NCBI RefSeq assembly: GCF_019455445.1
Contig: NZ_JAHWUS010000003.1
Location: 1 to 64,000 of the forward strand
DNA length: 64,000 nt
Direction of reading: 5' to 3'
Origin: Pseudaquidulcibacter saccharophilus
GTDB lineage: Bacteria > Pseudomonadota > Alphaproteobacteria > Caulobacterales > Aquidulcibacteraceae
Position numbers and translations under genes: made by a program. Below the pieces are notes generated by a model. It had not been told where the DNA came from. It made no database searches and saw only the letters and a program-made list of their open reading frames with translations. Shown in pieces: positions 18,587 to 27,996 of the stretch (position 1 is its first letter; the number at the start of each line of letters is the position of its first letter).

Positions 18587-18812
18587 TTTGAACCTGTTTG
18601 ATTTTTGAAAAGAATTTATGCCCCTTTATAACAAAATTGCTAAGAATCGAAGGGGGGACACTGAAATCTGTTTAAATGCTATGATTTTGATTGCGTAAAC
18701 CTTGTGAATTGCGTTTATTTTTGCTTGTTAATCTAATTGCATTTGTCTATATCCAAAGCCGAATATTTAAACCCAGATTTACACAAGGCAAATTATAAAA
18801 AGGAGTATTGCC

Positions 18813-19817
18813 ATGACTGTTAAAGTTGCAATCAATGGTTTCGGGCGGATTGGTCGTTTGGTATTGCGTTCAATGATTGAACATAACCGCACCGACATTG
18901 AAGTTGTTGGTATTAATGACCTTGGTCCTGCAGCTACTAACGCGCATTTGTTAAAATACGACTCAGTTCATGGCAAATTGAATGCCGATGTTTCTGTTGA
19001 TGGCGATTGCATCGTAATCAACGGCAAAAAAATCAAAGTTACCGCGGAGCGTGATCCAAACAACCTTCCTTGGAAAGATCTTGGTGTTGACGTTGCAATG
19101 GAATGCACTGGTATTTTTACTTCAAAAGAAAAAGCCTCAGCACACCTTAACGCTGGCGCACGTAAAGTATTGGTTTCTGCACCTGCTGACGGCGCTGATA
19201 AAACCATCGTTTACGGTGTAAACCACGGCACATTGACCAAAGATGACGTTGTTGTTTCAAACGCATCTTGCACCACAAACTGCCTAAGCCCTGTTGCAAA
19301 AGTATTGAATGATACTGTTGGCATTACAAATGGTTTTATGACCACCATTCACTCTTACACTGGTGACCAACCTACTTTGGACACTATGCACAAAGATCTT
19401 TACCGCGCACGCGCTGCGGCACTTTCAATGATTCCAACATCAACTGGTGCTGCAAAAGCGGTTGGTTTGGTTCTTCCTGAACTAAAAGGTAAATTGGACG
19501 GCGTGGCAATCCGCGTTCCTACTCCTAACGTATCTGTGGTTGACCTTTGCTTTAATGCTGCACGTGCTACCACTGTTGAAGAAATCAATAATGCGATTAT
19601 CGCTGCGGCTGATGGTCCACTTAAGGGCGTTCTTGGTTATACCAAAGAGCCAAATGTTTCTTGCGATTTCAACCATGATGACCGTTCTTCAATCTTCCAC
19701 CTTGACCAAACAAAAGTAATGGAAGGAACTTTGGTTCGTATTCTTACTTGGTATGACAATGAGTGGGGCTTCTCTACTCGTATGTCTGACACTGCGGTTG
19801 CATTGGCTGCATTGTAA
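18813..19817 (+). CDS. gap: Glyceraldehyde-3-phosphate dehydrogenase
   Basis: This glycolytic enzyme oxidises glyceraldehyde 3-phosphate to 1,3-bisphosphoglycerate with NAD+. The 334 residues include the NAD-binding [12 protein letters not shown] (8-19), D37 after the second strand (an aspartate here usually means NAD preference), and the catalytic [10 protein letters not shown] with C153. Codons are richer in C-ending forms (AAC, TTC, ACC) than in most neighbours, as expected for a strongly expressed gene. AAAAGGAG is the ribosome-binding site. pgk follows, separated by a hairpin. Confidence 0.97.
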   Translation: MTVKVAINGFGRIGRLVLRSMIEHNRTDIEVVGINDLGPAATNAHLLKYDSVHGKLNADVSVDGDCIVINGKKIKVTAERDPNNLPWKDLGVDVAMECTGIFTSKEKASAHLNAGARKVLVSAPADGADKTIVYGVNHGTLTKDDVVVSNASCTTNCLSPVAKVLNDTVGITNGFMTTIHSYTGDQPTLDTMHKDLYRARAAALSMIPTSTGAAKAVGLVLPELKGKLDGVAIRVPTPNVSVVDLCFNAARATTVEEINNAIIAAADGPLKGVLGYTKEPNVSCDFNHDDRSSIFHLDQTKVMEGTLVRILTWYDNEWGFSTRMSDTAVALAAL

Positions 19818-19831
19818 TATCTTGAATTTCG

Positions 19832-19860
19832 AATGGCGGTCTTCGGGCCGCCATTTTTGT
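19832..19860 (+). terminator. UUCG-tetraloop hairpin between gap and pgk
   Basis: AATGGCGG (19832-19839) pairs with CCGCCATT (19848-19855), and the stem continues through a T-G wobble to C-TTCG-G, the very stable tetraloop. Five T residues follow. It can end part of the gap transcript or protect its 3' end, giving more gap than pgk; which of these happens is not shown by the sequence. Confidence 0.75.
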
Positions 19861-19884
19861 ATTTAACTTAATATGGTGGAAAAA

Positions 19885-21084
19885 ATGGCTTTCAAACGTC
19901 TTTCAGATTTATTCAAACAAGATATTACCAACAAGCGCGTATTGGTTCGTGTTGATTTTAACGTTCCAATGAAAGATGGCGTTGTTACTGATGACACACG
20001 TCTTCAGGCGGCATTGCCAACTATTGCAGCGCTTAAAAATAATGGCGCAAAAGTTATTTTGCTTTCACACTTTGGGCGCCCAAAAGGTAAAGTTGTTCCT
20101 GAAATGTCATTGGGCCAGTTGGTTCCTGCTCTGAGTGAATTATTGGCTGCGAATGTTACTTTTGTTCCTGTTCTATTTGGTGACGAAGCCAAGGCGGCAA
20201 TTGACGGCGTTGATGAAGGTTCTGTGGTTCTTCTTGAAAACACCCGTTTCTACGAAGGCGAAGAAAAGAATGACCCTGAACTGGCCAAACAAGTTGCGGC
20301 ATTAGGTGATTTTTATGTGAATGACGCATTTTCTGCGGCGCACCGCGCCCACGTATCGACCGAAGGCGTTGCAAAGCTTCTTCCATCATTTGCAGGCGAA
20401 AGCATGGCGCGCGAGCTTGACCATTTGGACAAGGCGCTTGGCAATCCTGTTCGCCCTGTACTTGCGATTGTTGGCGGGGCAAAGGTTTCATCAAAAATCG
20501 ATCTTCTTGAAAATCTGGTGACCAAGGTTGATGCCTTGGCAATTGGTGGTGGCATGGCAAACACATTCCTTGCCGCACAAGGTATTGATGTAGGTAAATC
20601 GCTTTGCGAAAAAGATTTGCTTGATAAAGCGCGTGACATTATGGCGGCGGCTGACAAGGCAGGGTGCAAAATCGTGCTTCCGGTTGATGTTGTGGTTTCA
20701 AAAGAGTTTGCGGTTAATCCACCAACCCGCACGACAACACCAAACGATACTAAAGCCGACGAAATGATTTTAGACGCCGGCCCAGAAAGCGTAAAAGCAT
20801 TAGAGGCTGTAATGGCGGAATCAAAAACCATTATCTGGAATGGTCCATTGGGCGCATTTGAAACTGCACCATTTGATATGGCAACAGTTGAGGCGGCAAA
20901 AGCTGCTGCTAAACTTGCAAAAAGCGGCAATGTAATTGTGGTTGCTGGTGGCGGTGACACCGTTTCAGCAATGAACCATGCAGGTGTTGCAGATGATCTA
21001 AGCTTTATTTCAACTGCGGGCGGTGCTTTTCTTGAGTGGATGGAAGGTAAAGAGCTTCCTGGTGTTAAGGCATTGGAAGCATAA
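19885..21084 (+). CDS. pgk: Phosphoglycerate kinase
   Basis: The enzyme transfers phosphate from 1,3-bisphosphoglycerate to ADP. The 399-residue product has the N-domain signature [15 protein letters not shown], the HFGRPKG arginine loop, the [10 protein letters not shown] catalytic region and the C-domain nucleotide-binding [13 protein letters not shown] chose the ATG at 19885 because GGTGGA lies just ahead of it; the ATG at 19873 overlaps that site. It follows gap, with only a hairpin between them, and is closed by a terminator. Confidence 0.96.
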   Translation: MAFKRLSDLFKQDITNKRVLVRVDFNVPMKDGVVTDDTRLQAALPTIAALKNNGAKVILLSHFGRPKGKVVPEMSLGQLVPALSELLAANVTFVPVLFGDEAKAAIDGVDEGSVVLLENTRFYEGEEKNDPELAKQVAALGDFYVNDAFSAAHRAHVSTEGVAKLLPSFAGESMARELDHLDKALGNPVRPVLAIVGGAKVSSKIDLLENLVTKVDALAIGGGMANTFLAAQGIDVGKSLCEKDLLDKARDIMAAADKAGCKIVLPVDVVVSKEFAVNPPTRTTTPNDTKADEMILDAGPESVKALEAVMAESKTIIWNGPLGAFETAPFDMATVEAAKAAAKLAKSGNVIVVAGGGDTVSAMNHAGVADDLSFISTAGGAFLEWMEGKELPGVKALEA

Positions 21085-21112
21085 TTATATCTTTGAATAA
21101 CGCTAGAAATAC

Positions 21113-21139
21113 AAGAGGGCATTATTGCCCTCTTTTTTT
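21113..21139 (+). terminator. Rho-independent terminator after pgk
   Basis: AAGAGGGCA (21113-21121) pairs with TGCCCTCTT (21126-21134) around loop TTAT, followed by a run of T. It closes the gap-pgk unit. Confidence 0.9.
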
Positions 21140-21203
21140 AGTTTAAGTTGGCCCATGTAAAAACTATTGCGAAACATTATCAATTTACACTGGCGCTATT
21201 GAG

Positions 21204-21216
21204 AATGAATATCATT
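21204..21216. promoter_or_regulatory. Palindromic Fur-like box before the iron-type TonB receptor
   Basis: AATGA-ATA-TCATT is a perfect inverted repeat inside GAGAATGAATATCATTTA. It resembles the classical iron box GATAATGATAATCATTATC at most positions. It lies about 50 bases upstream of the receptor start and within the expected promoter region. Regulation by Fur or another iron regulator of the receptor-PepSY operon is inferred from the match and the gene functions. Confidence 0.6.
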
Positions 21217-21262
21217 TATGTTAGGTGCGCTCTCATATTTAAAGAGGGACATCGAAACCATC

Positions 21263-23392
21263 ATGAATTCAGGATTTTCTTATAAAAAGGCACTTCTCGT
21301 TGCATCGGCAATTGCATTGGGTTTTGCATCAAATGCAAATGCACAAGACAAATCAGATGAAACCGTAATTGTAAAAGGCGCGCGCATCAAACTTCCTAAA
21401 AATGCGCTTCCCAATACAATTGAAATTATTTCCAAAGAAAATCTTGATATTCAAACACAAATTGGTGGTTCTGCGGTGGATGCGGTCGCCAATCTAATCC
21501 CAAGTTTTTCGCCAACCCGCCAAAAACTATCGGGTGCCGGAGAGACTTTGCGCGGTAGAAGCCCACTTTATATGGTTGATAGTGTTCCGCAATCATCCCC
21601 ACTTCGTGACGATAGCCGCGATGGTTTTACGGCTGATCCATTCTTTATTGACCGTGTTGAAGTGATTTTTGGTTCAAATGCTATTCAGGGTATTGGTGGC
21701 ACTGGCAGCATTGTAAACTATGTAACCGTAAGTGCGCCACGGGAAGAGGGGGCGACCAAAGGCCAAGTAATTGCACAAATTAATGGCGATGATAAAATTG
21801 GTGGTTCATCTCTTGGCTATAAAACCGGTGCATATTTCGGTAAAAACTTTGGTAAATTTAGCGCACTTATCGGTGCAACTTATGAAAAGCGTGGGGTTTA
21901 TTATGATTCCAACGGTAATCGCATTGCCCCCGATGGTACACAAGGCGACACAATGGATAGTGCTGCCTATGATATTTTTACCAAATTTGATTATCGCCTA
22001 GACGACACCAAGAAATTTGAATTCATGTATAATCATTTCAATCTTGAAGGTGATGGTGATTATGTTGCGGTGGCTGGTTCTCGCACTTTGGGGCGTCCTG
22101 CAACGTCGGTGCGCGGCACAATACAGGGACAAGCGCCGTCTAATAATGTTAATACTGCAAGCCTTTCATATCTTGATAGCGATTTATTCGGCGGCTCTTT
22201 GAGTGCGCAAATATATTATAATGACTATCACGGGGTTTTTGGTGGCACGGTTTCATCTACTTTCTATGATCCTGCTTATGGTGGGTCATCAAACTTTGAT
22301 CAAAGCGCAAATAATTCAACCAAAAAAGGCGTGCGCTTAACATATGATAGAGAGATTGAGGCAATAAAAGGCATGCGTATCCTTGGCGGCATCGATTATG
22401 GCGAAGATAAAACTTTTCAGGAATTATTGCTTACCAATCGTAATTGGGTTCCCATAACCACGCTTAAATCACTCGCGCCATTCATACAGATTAATCAGGC
22501 GTTGTTTGATAAAAAGCTAAATCTATCGGCGGGTGTTCGCCATGAAACAGCGAAAATTTCGGTTGATGATTATAAAACCCTATATTCATATGGTTCGGCA
22601 AATGTGAAAGGTGGTGAACCTGAATATAATGAAGACCTTTATAATCTTGGTGCCGCATATGAAATAAAAAAAGGGTTTAATATTTATGCATCATATGCCC
22701 AAGGTTACACTCTTCCTGATGTAGGGCGGGTATTGCGCGCGGTCACTATTAATAATTCCGAAGTTGACAAGCTTTTAGATGTATCGCCGGTGGTTTCTGA
22801 TAATATCGAAATTGGTTTTGAGGTGAACAAAGGGCCGGTTGTGGCGTCAATTGCATATTTTGAATCCAATTCGGATAAAGGTGCATTGCTTGTATTGCAA
22901 AATGGTGTTTACGAAATAAAGCGACAAAAGACAGAAATTTCAGGATTAGAACTTAATTTTAAATGGAATATGCCGATTGATGGTATGACATTTAATTTTG
23001 GTCTTGCCGACCTACGTGGGCAAACCGATACTAATGGGGATGGAATTGTTGATTCTGATCTTGATGGTGTAAACATAAGCCCTGATCGTGCTAATTTTGG
23101 CCTAAGCTACAAAAAGGGACCATTCTATGCACGCATACAAGACAATGTTTATATGAAGCGTGATTTTTATGGAATTGGCTACGACCCACGCAATAATTTT
23201 GGTGGTTATTCATTGGCTGATTTGTATCTTTCATACGCAACCCAGTTTGGCGACATTTCTTTAAGCGCGACCAACTTATTTGATAAACAATACCTAAGTT
23301 ATAACTCCGATACCCGCCTTCCAACGGATAATTTAAGCTATTTTGCAGGACGCGGTCGGGTCGTTACTTTGGGTTATAGCAAGAAGTTCTAA
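21263..23392 (+). CDS. TonB-dependent receptor, siderophore/heme type
   Basis: This is an outer membrane beta-barrel receptor of about 709 residues. The start at 21263 gives a clean signal peptide ending SNANA-QD; an earlier ATG at 21218 overlaps the iron-box region. A TonB box-like ETVIVKGA follows the cleavage site, then the plug domain (VDAVANLIPSFSPTR, VDRVEVIFGSNAIQG) and a barrel ending in a C-terminal aromatic-rich strand (VVTLGYSKKF). Codon use is more AT-biased than in the other two receptors of this window. The next gene overlaps by one base and encodes a PepSY protein, a partner typical of iron-siderophore uptake. Confidence 0.9.
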   Translation: MNSGFSYKKALLVASAIALGFASNANAQDKSDETVIVKGARIKLPKNALPNTIEIISKENLDIQTQIGGSAVDAVANLIPSFSPTRQKLSGAGETLRGRSPLYMVDSVPQSSPLRDDSRDGFTADPFFIDRVEVIFGSNAIQGIGGTGSIVNYVTVSAPREEGATKGQVIAQINGDDKIGGSSLGYKTGAYFGKNFGKFSALIGATYEKRGVYYDSNGNRIAPDGTQGDTMDSAAYDIFTKFDYRLDDTKKFEFMYNHFNLEGDGDYVAVAGSRTLGRPATSVRGTIQGQAPSNNVNTASLSYLDSDLFGGSLSAQIYYNDYHGVFGGTVSSTFYDPAYGGSSNFDQSANNSTKKGVRLTYDREIEAIKGMRILGGIDYGEDKTFQELLLTNRNWVPITTLKSLAPFIQINQALFDKKLNLSAGVRHETAKISVDDYKTLYSYGSANVKGGEPEYNEDLYNLGAAYEIKKGFNIYASYAQGYTLPDVGRVLRAVTINNSEVDKLLDVSPVVSDNIEIGFEVNKGPVVASIAYFESNSDKGALLVLQNGVYEIKRQKTEISGLELNFKWNMPIDGMTFNFGLADLRGQTDTNGDGIVDSDLDGVNISPDRANFGLSYKKGPFYARIQDNVYMKRDFYGIGYDPRNNFGGYSLADLYLSYATQFGDISLSATNLFDKQYLSYNSDTRLPTDNLSYFAGRGRVVTLGYSKKF

Positions 23393-24447
23393 TGTTCAGA
23401 TTTTATTTCGCGAAAATTCACGCAATATGCGGCTTGTTAGTGTCATTAATGTTGGTTTTAATGGCACTAACCGGCATTTTTTTGGTGTTTAGAAATGAAT
23501 ATATCATGCTGTCTTTGGGGCAGGGTGTGTTTGCACCAAAGGATATTCAGCCATTAAATGGGCTGATGAATATTTTACCTCATCTTGAACTTGGCAAAAT
23601 TAAATCAATTATGTTGCCGGATAATTCGCTGCCGCTTTTTAAAATAATATATGGCGAAAATATTCTTTATTATGATTTATCTGGCGTATTGCTTGATAAT
23701 CAGCCTATTTCTAGCCGTTTTGATGAAATTGTTTTTAAATTGCATCACTATCTTTTGCTGGGTGAGAAGGGCGAGGTTTTTATAGGTATCACCGGACTTT
23801 TGTTATTATTTATGACTCTAAGCGGGCTATATTTAATATTACCGGTATTAAAAAGTTTTGAATTTAAATTCTTGCCGAAAACTAGTAAGCGCCGTGATAT
23901 AATTGCCCATCACCGCAATTTGGGTTTAATTTTTGCGCCAATGCTCGTGATAATCGCCATCAGTGGCAGTGCCATGATTTTTTCTGATAGTGCAAAATCT
24001 ATTTTGGGCGCAATTACATTTTCAAAACCTTTAAAGCTGCCCAAGGCTAAAATTGAACCTTCATTAATCACTGCTGATACCATTAAAAATGCAATCAACC
24101 TTGCTAATCATGAATTCCCAAACGGCGAGATACGTATAATTTCCTTGCCCAAAAAGCCAGATGAACCAATTAATATAAGGATTAGGCAAAATGGTGAGTG
24201 GCATGGAAATGGTAGAACCTTTATTTCATTTTCACCCGCCAAAAATCAAATTATTGCCATATATGAAGCGCTTAAATTAGATCGCGCCACTACGGTTTAT
24301 AATGGATTTTACCCGCTTCATTCCTCTCGTGGCATTGGGTTATGGTACAAAATCATAGTGGCATTAACAGGCATGGCATTATTAATGCTTGGGCTATTTT
24401 CGGCATTTTCTTATGGGCGTAAGCTAATACAAACCAAGAAGATATAG
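23392..24447 (+). CDS. PepSY-associated membrane protein (siderophore iron reductase-like)
   Basis: The 351-residue inner membrane protein has four main hydrophobic segments: about 10-32, 128-148, 180-200 and 318-340. Histidines sit near them (KIHAICG, LHHYLLLGE, AHHRNLG), and a PepSY-like periplasmic region lies between helices. This is the arrangement of PiuB/FpvG-type proteins, proposed to reduce and release iron from siderophores in the periplasm. Its ATG overlaps the stop of the receptor gene (TAATG), so the two are translationally coupled and should share iron regulation. Confidence 0.85.
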   Translation: MFRFYFAKIHAICGLLVSLMLVLMALTGIFLVFRNEYIMLSLGQGVFAPKDIQPLNGLMNILPHLELGKIKSIMLPDNSLPLFKIIYGENILYYDLSGVLLDNQPISSRFDEIVFKLHHYLLLGEKGEVFIGITGLLLLFMTLSGLYLILPVLKSFEFKFLPKTSKRRDIIAHHRNLGLIFAPMLVIIAISGSAMIFSDSAKSILGAITFSKPLKLPKAKIEPSLITADTIKNAINLANHEFPNGEIRIISLPKKPDEPINIRIRQNGEWHGNGRTFISFSPAKNQIIAIYEALKLDRATTVYNGFYPLHSSRGIGLWYKIIVALTGMALLMLGLFSAFSYGRKLIQTKKI

Positions 24448-24449
24448 GT

Positions 24450-25445
24450 TTATTTATCCTTACCTTTACCAATAAGCCCTTTGCCAAGTTTTAATGCGGC
24501 CTTGATTTCATCCTTTAATTCTTGGGGTGCGATTACTTCTAATTTGCCACCCCAACGGAATAGAGACCATGCAAGTTCGCGTAGTCCAGCCCCTTGCATC
24601 TCAATCAAAAGGCTTCCTTCAGTGCTTTCGATAATTTTTTGTTTTGGATGGAATAGCCAACGATATGCCTCGTCGCGATATTCAGGGAAAACGCGTAATA
24701 AAACATCATATGTGATATCTTCTTGGAAGACGCCAAAAGAACGTTCGGCAAATTGTTTCAATGAGAATTCTTCCGGTGGGCCACCAGGTTCGGGAAGAAC
24801 TTTGGGAGATGAAATTCTATCGAGGCGCCACATTTTTGGACGCGCAGTTTTTTTGCCAATTTCTTGTGCGATTAAATAGGCTTCACCGCCGAAAATAATG
24901 CCGTATGGATTTACTACACGCGCTTTTTCACTTTTTGAGCCACCAGAATAATTAAAGCTAAGCTGGTTTAATTGCAAAATTGCATCACGAATAATGTTTA
25001 GAATATATGGGTCAACTGCGGGTCTTGGACCTTGGTTTACTGCAATGGCTTCTGCTTGCATCAATGCCTCAATATCTGGGGCTAGGCGGCTTAATTTCGG
25101 GCCGATTGCAGTCATCATTTTATTTTCAAGATTTTGCAAATCATCGGCAACACCGACATTTTGTGCCCGTAAGTGTTCCATTGCGGTTTTTAATGCCGCA
25201 AGCTCTTTTGGGGTCGGGGCGTTAAGGAATGAATCAAGCTTCCCTGAAATACGCCATCTTTTGGTTGGCGGGTCAGAAATCTCTTCCATGTTTGGGAATA
25301 ATTCATAAAGGCGATCCCGCATACGCTCCACGGTGCGGCGACCAACGCCAACGCGTTCCGCCATTTCATTAAGGGTAAGCCCCATATGCGATGCGGCCAG
25401 TTCACGTGCCAAATCGATTAATAGTGCGGATTTTTCGTGACGCAT
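24450..25445 (-). CDS. WYL-domain transcriptional regulator (YafY-like)
   Basis: This 331-residue regulator has an N-terminal helix-turn-helix (MGLTLNEMAERVGVGRRTVERM) and a WYL domain from about residue 145, with FNYSGGSKSEKARVVNPYGIIFGG and a C-terminal WCX extension ending ALKLGKGLIGKG. WYL domains bind nucleic acid or small ligands and control DNA repair, defence and metabolic genes. I start at MRHEKS (25445); the longer ORF to 25520 adds a hydrophobic tail with no support. It is convergent with the PepSY gene, and its targets are unknown. Confidence 0.85.
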   Translation of the reverse strand: MRHEKSALLIDLARELAASHMGLTLNEMAERVGVGRRTVERMRDRLYELFPNMEEISDPPTKRWRISGKLDSFLNAPTPKELAALKTAMEHLRAQNVGVADDLQNLENKMMTAIGPKLSRLAPDIEALMQAEAIAVNQGPRPAVDPYILNIIRDAILQLNQLSFNYSGGSKSEKARVVNPYGIIFGGEAYLIAQEIGKKTARPKMWRLDRISSPKVLPEPGGPPEEFSLKQFAERSFGVFQEDITYDVLLRVFPEYRDEAYRWLFHPKQKIIESTEGSLLIEMQGAGLRELAWSLFRWGGKLEVIAPQELKDEIKAALKLGKGLIGKGKDK

Positions 25446-25552
25446 TTTATAATTCCTCTTTAGTTTTAAAAATAAACTGCGTCCTTTTTTGTCGCAAGAT
25501 AAGAATAGATATATTTCCACAGGAATTAATATTTAAAACACCGGAGAGAGCA

Positions 25553-25864
25553 ATGCGCGGAATTATCAACCACCTTTTTTCAAATAAATTATCGATTGAT
25601 ATTTCGCTTCCCGTTAGCTGCCCTCAACCGGAAAGAGAAATCAATAGCGAATTATTATCGCTTGTACTTGAACATGCAGATATCTGCCGTGATGCGGGTG
25701 CTGGCTGTGTTGCGTTAAAGGTTTCCCGGGCCGCGCTAAAACAATCTCATATGCGCCGCATCTTTGGCAAATATATTGACAAAGTTTGTAATATAACAAT
25801 TATTTGGAATGAATTGACGGCATCGGTGGTAACGGTGATACACCATAGCTTGAGAGTGAATTAA
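25553..25864 (+). CDS. Hypothetical protein, 103 residues
   Basis: I do not recognise this protein. The ATG at 25553 follows GGAGAGAG at good spacing, which supports a real gene. The protein is soluble-looking, with a mixed alpha/beta pattern, and has four cysteines (PVSCPQ, ADICRD, GAGCVAL, KVCNIT) that are not arranged as a standard zinc finger. It is divergent from the WYL regulator, with about 107 bases between starts, so it is a possible target of that regulator. It is convergent with the duplicated-domain gene, and the two stop codons overlap. Confidence 0.65.
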   Translation: MRGIINHLFSNKLSIDISLPVSCPQPEREINSELLSLVLEHADICRDAGAGCVALKVSRAALKQSHMRRIFGKYIDKVCNITIIWNELTASVVTVIHHSLRVN

Positions 25865-26481
25865 TCGTTCTCCGGGAATCCATTGTGATATGCAATTATT
25901 GAATTTATAAATTTTACGCCAAGTTCAAAGGCTGAATGTGGGTTATTGGCGAAAAGGTCTCTTTTAAAAGCATCGCCATTTTCACCTTTGTATTCAACGG
26001 CGCAGTAAAATTGTAGATCGGAATTATAAGGTTTTGTTTCACAGGCCATTTCCACTTTGCCATATGATTTTATGTTGGTTATTTTATCACGCGCACGTAC
26101 AAATCCCGTAATATTATATACCCCATTAGTCAGCCCCAAATCTTTTGCTAATTTAAATTTAGGTGCCATTATGAATGGTGAAATTATGCTATGGATGAAG
26201 TCAACTCCTAATTCAAAGGCAGAAAAAGGGTCGTTTGCAAAAATTTTTTTTACCCATTTTATGCCGTCATTATCTTCATATTCAACCTCACAATAATATG
26301 GGCGGTCATAATTAGACGACTCTATGTCGATAATTAGGCTTACTTTTGCATATGCCTCGGTTTCAATAATTCCATCGGTTGTTCTAACATAGCCATTACA
26401 AATGTATTTACCTTTGTTATCCATGTGCGCCTCAAGCAATTTTAAGTAAGTTATCATTTTTTGTGTTGCATTAAAAGCCAT
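25861..26481 (-). CDS. Hypothetical protein with two copies of a ~90-residue domain
   Basis: The 206-residue protein is an internal tandem duplication. Each half has the order GxY-TGxVR/GYVRT, YxKV, YYC-VEY or FYC-VEY, DG or GD, a basic patch, then LFANNPHSAFELGVKFINSII or the matching IFANDPFSAFELGVDFIHSII. The helix pattern DPFSAFELG resembles small single-domain proteins (DUF6968-like, by memory) that often occur as immunity-type neighbours of toxins, but no toxin is next to it. There is no signal peptide or membrane segment. Function unknown. The gene ends overlapping its convergent neighbour and is divergent from rpmB. Confidence 0.75.
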   Translation of the reverse strand: MAFNATQKMITYLKLLEAHMDNKGKYICNGYVRTTDGIIETEAYAKVSLIIDIESSNYDRPYYCEVEYEDNDGIKWVKKIFANDPFSAFELGVDFIHSIISPFIMAPKFKLAKDLGLTNGVYNITGFVRARDKITNIKSYGKVEMACETKPYNSDLQFYCAVEYKGENGDAFKRDLFANNPHSAFELGVKFINSIIAYHNGFPEND

Positions 26482-26608
26482 TATAATTAAATCTGCATAA
26501 AATGCTTAAATCATACGGACTTGCACATAAATACGTTGACATTTATGTTTTTTTAGCTAGAAGCCGACCTTCGATTTTTATTTTATTAATTAAACAGAAG
26601 AGATTATC

Positions 26609-26899
26609 ATGTCGCGTCGTTGCGAACTTACCGGTGTCGGACCAATGGTTGGTAATTTGGTTAGCCACTCAAACGTTAAAACTAAACGTCGTTATTTGCC
26701 AAATTTGCAAGACGTTACTTTGGCTTCAGAAGCTTTGGGTCAAGGCTTCCGCCTTCGTATCGCGGTTTCTGCGTTGCGTTCAGTTGACCACAATGGCGGT
26801 CTTGACGCATTCATTCTTAAATCAGACCCTACTAAAATGTCTGATCGCGCTCGCAAAATCCGCAGCAAAATCAAAGCGAAACTTGCTACTGCTGCATAG
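26609..26899 (+). CDS. rpmB: 50S ribosomal protein L28
   Basis: The 96-residue ribosomal protein begins [22 protein letters not shown], as in alphaproteobacterial L28, and continues with [10 protein letters not shown] and a basic C-terminal helix. The cysteine C5 is all that remains of the zinc motif. AGAAGAG precedes the ATG. It is a single gene with its own terminator. Confidence 0.97.
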   Translation: MSRRCELTGVGPMVGNLVSHSNVKTKRRYLPNLQDVTLASEALGQGFRLRIAVSALRSVDHNGGLDAFILKSDPTKMSDRARKIRSKIKAKLATAA

Positions 26900-26916
26900 T
26901 TTTTGTACAAGCTATT

Positions 26917-26949
26917 AAAAAAGCCCCGCCAATTGTGCGGGGCTTTTTT
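26917..26949. terminator. Bidirectional terminator between rpmB and the TPR gene
   Basis: AAAAAAGCCCCGC (26917-26929) pairs perfectly with GCGGGGCTTTTTT (26937-26949) around loop CAATTGT. It stops rpmB and, read the other way, the convergent TPR protein gene. Confidence 0.92.
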
Positions 26950-26971
26950 ATTGTTATCGCTAATTTCGCGC

Positions 26972-27841
26972 CTATTGTTGGCTTGCATTAGTGCGGGCAT
27001 TACCATCATCAAGCATTCGCTGCACATAGGCAACATTTTGCTTTGCCAATTCATCAGGTAAGTCTTGTGATGCGATTTGCTCTGATTCTTTGAAGCGGCC
27101 TTGTAATGCAACAATAAGTGCCAGATTTTGGCGTGCTTGAACTGGTGCATACGGAATTGCCTGTGCTTTACGTAATGTTATTTCTGCGGTTTTTAAATCA
27201 CCATTTAAAGCTTGTGCAAGACCAAGATTAGTAAGGGTGACAGCATTATTCGGATTTATGGCAAGGGCATCATTGAATGATTTTATTGCCATGGTTGATT
27301 GCCCCAAATCGTCATAGGCAACACCAATTGCATTTCTAACCTCAATATCATTTGGTAATAATGTAGAGGCTTTGGTAAGTGCCTGAATAGCTTCTGGATT
27401 GCGTTTAAGTCCCAAAAGTGCCTTGCCAGTATTTTTCCATAATTGTGCATTATTTTCATTTGCCTGAATGCCGATTACAGCAACTTCAAGCGCACGCTGA
27501 TTTGATCCAATTCCTAAAAGCGCATTAGAAGCATAAACGGCAGCTTCTTCGTCTTTTTCATTTTTTCCAAGTTCGCCCATCCAGAACGTTGCTTGCGCAA
27601 CTAAATCAGCCGATTTTGCTTTTTCACGTTCTTCTTTTGATGCTGGTGCTTCTGGTTTTTGTGCTTCTGTACCGGCAGTATTTGCCGCTGCAACAGGTTG
27701 TTTGCGTGTGTCAGTGGTTTTTACTGTCTTATCAGTTTTCTTAGTAAAAAGCGGAAATGCAGAGGCATTTGCTACCATTGCACTGCCTGATATTAATAAT
27801 GCCAATGCAAAAGTTGACGAAACCAAACTAATTTTGCGCAC
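26972..27841 (-). CDS. Secreted tetratricopeptide-repeat protein (TadD-like)
   Basis: The 289-residue protein has an N-terminal signal peptide (about 1-27, ending ANASA), so it is exported to the periplasm. A low-complexity Lys/Thr/Ala linker follows (KKTDKTVKTTDTRKQ). Several TPR helices occupy about 85-265, clearest in NAIGVAYDDLGQSTMAIKSF and LTNLGLAQALNGDLKTAE. The arrangement resembles TadD proteins of Flp pilus systems, but no tad genes are near, so a pilus role is only a guess. Confidence 0.82.
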   Translation of the reverse strand: MRKISLVSSTFALALLISGSAMVANASAFPLFTKKTDKTVKTTDTRKQPVAAANTAGTEAQKPEAPASKEEREKAKSADLVAQATFWMGELGKNEKDEEAAVYASNALLGIGSNQRALEVAVIGIQANENNAQLWKNTGKALLGLKRNPEAIQALTKASTLLPNDIEVRNAIGVAYDDLGQSTMAIKSFNDALAINPNNAVTLTNLGLAQALNGDLKTAEITLRKAQAIPYAPVQARQNLALIVALQGRFKESEQIASQDLPDELAKQNVAYVQRMLDDGNARTNASQQ

Positions 27842-27996
27842 TTTACAACTTCCTTTTCTGGGAACGAATCAATTCTTAATAATTTGGTCATTATGGTTAA
27901 TATTTGGTCAATAAAGCGCCAAAACCGATAATAATTAAAAAGAGTTAAGATGATTTAGAACTTGAGAAATTGTTGCAAAAGGCATAAAAAAATCCA

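Noticed and set aside
20313-21122. 269-residue open frame on the strand opposite pgk
   Set aside because: It is a shadow of pgk, rich in Ser, Ala and Thr as antisense frames of this gene would be, with no ribosome-binding site and no family match.
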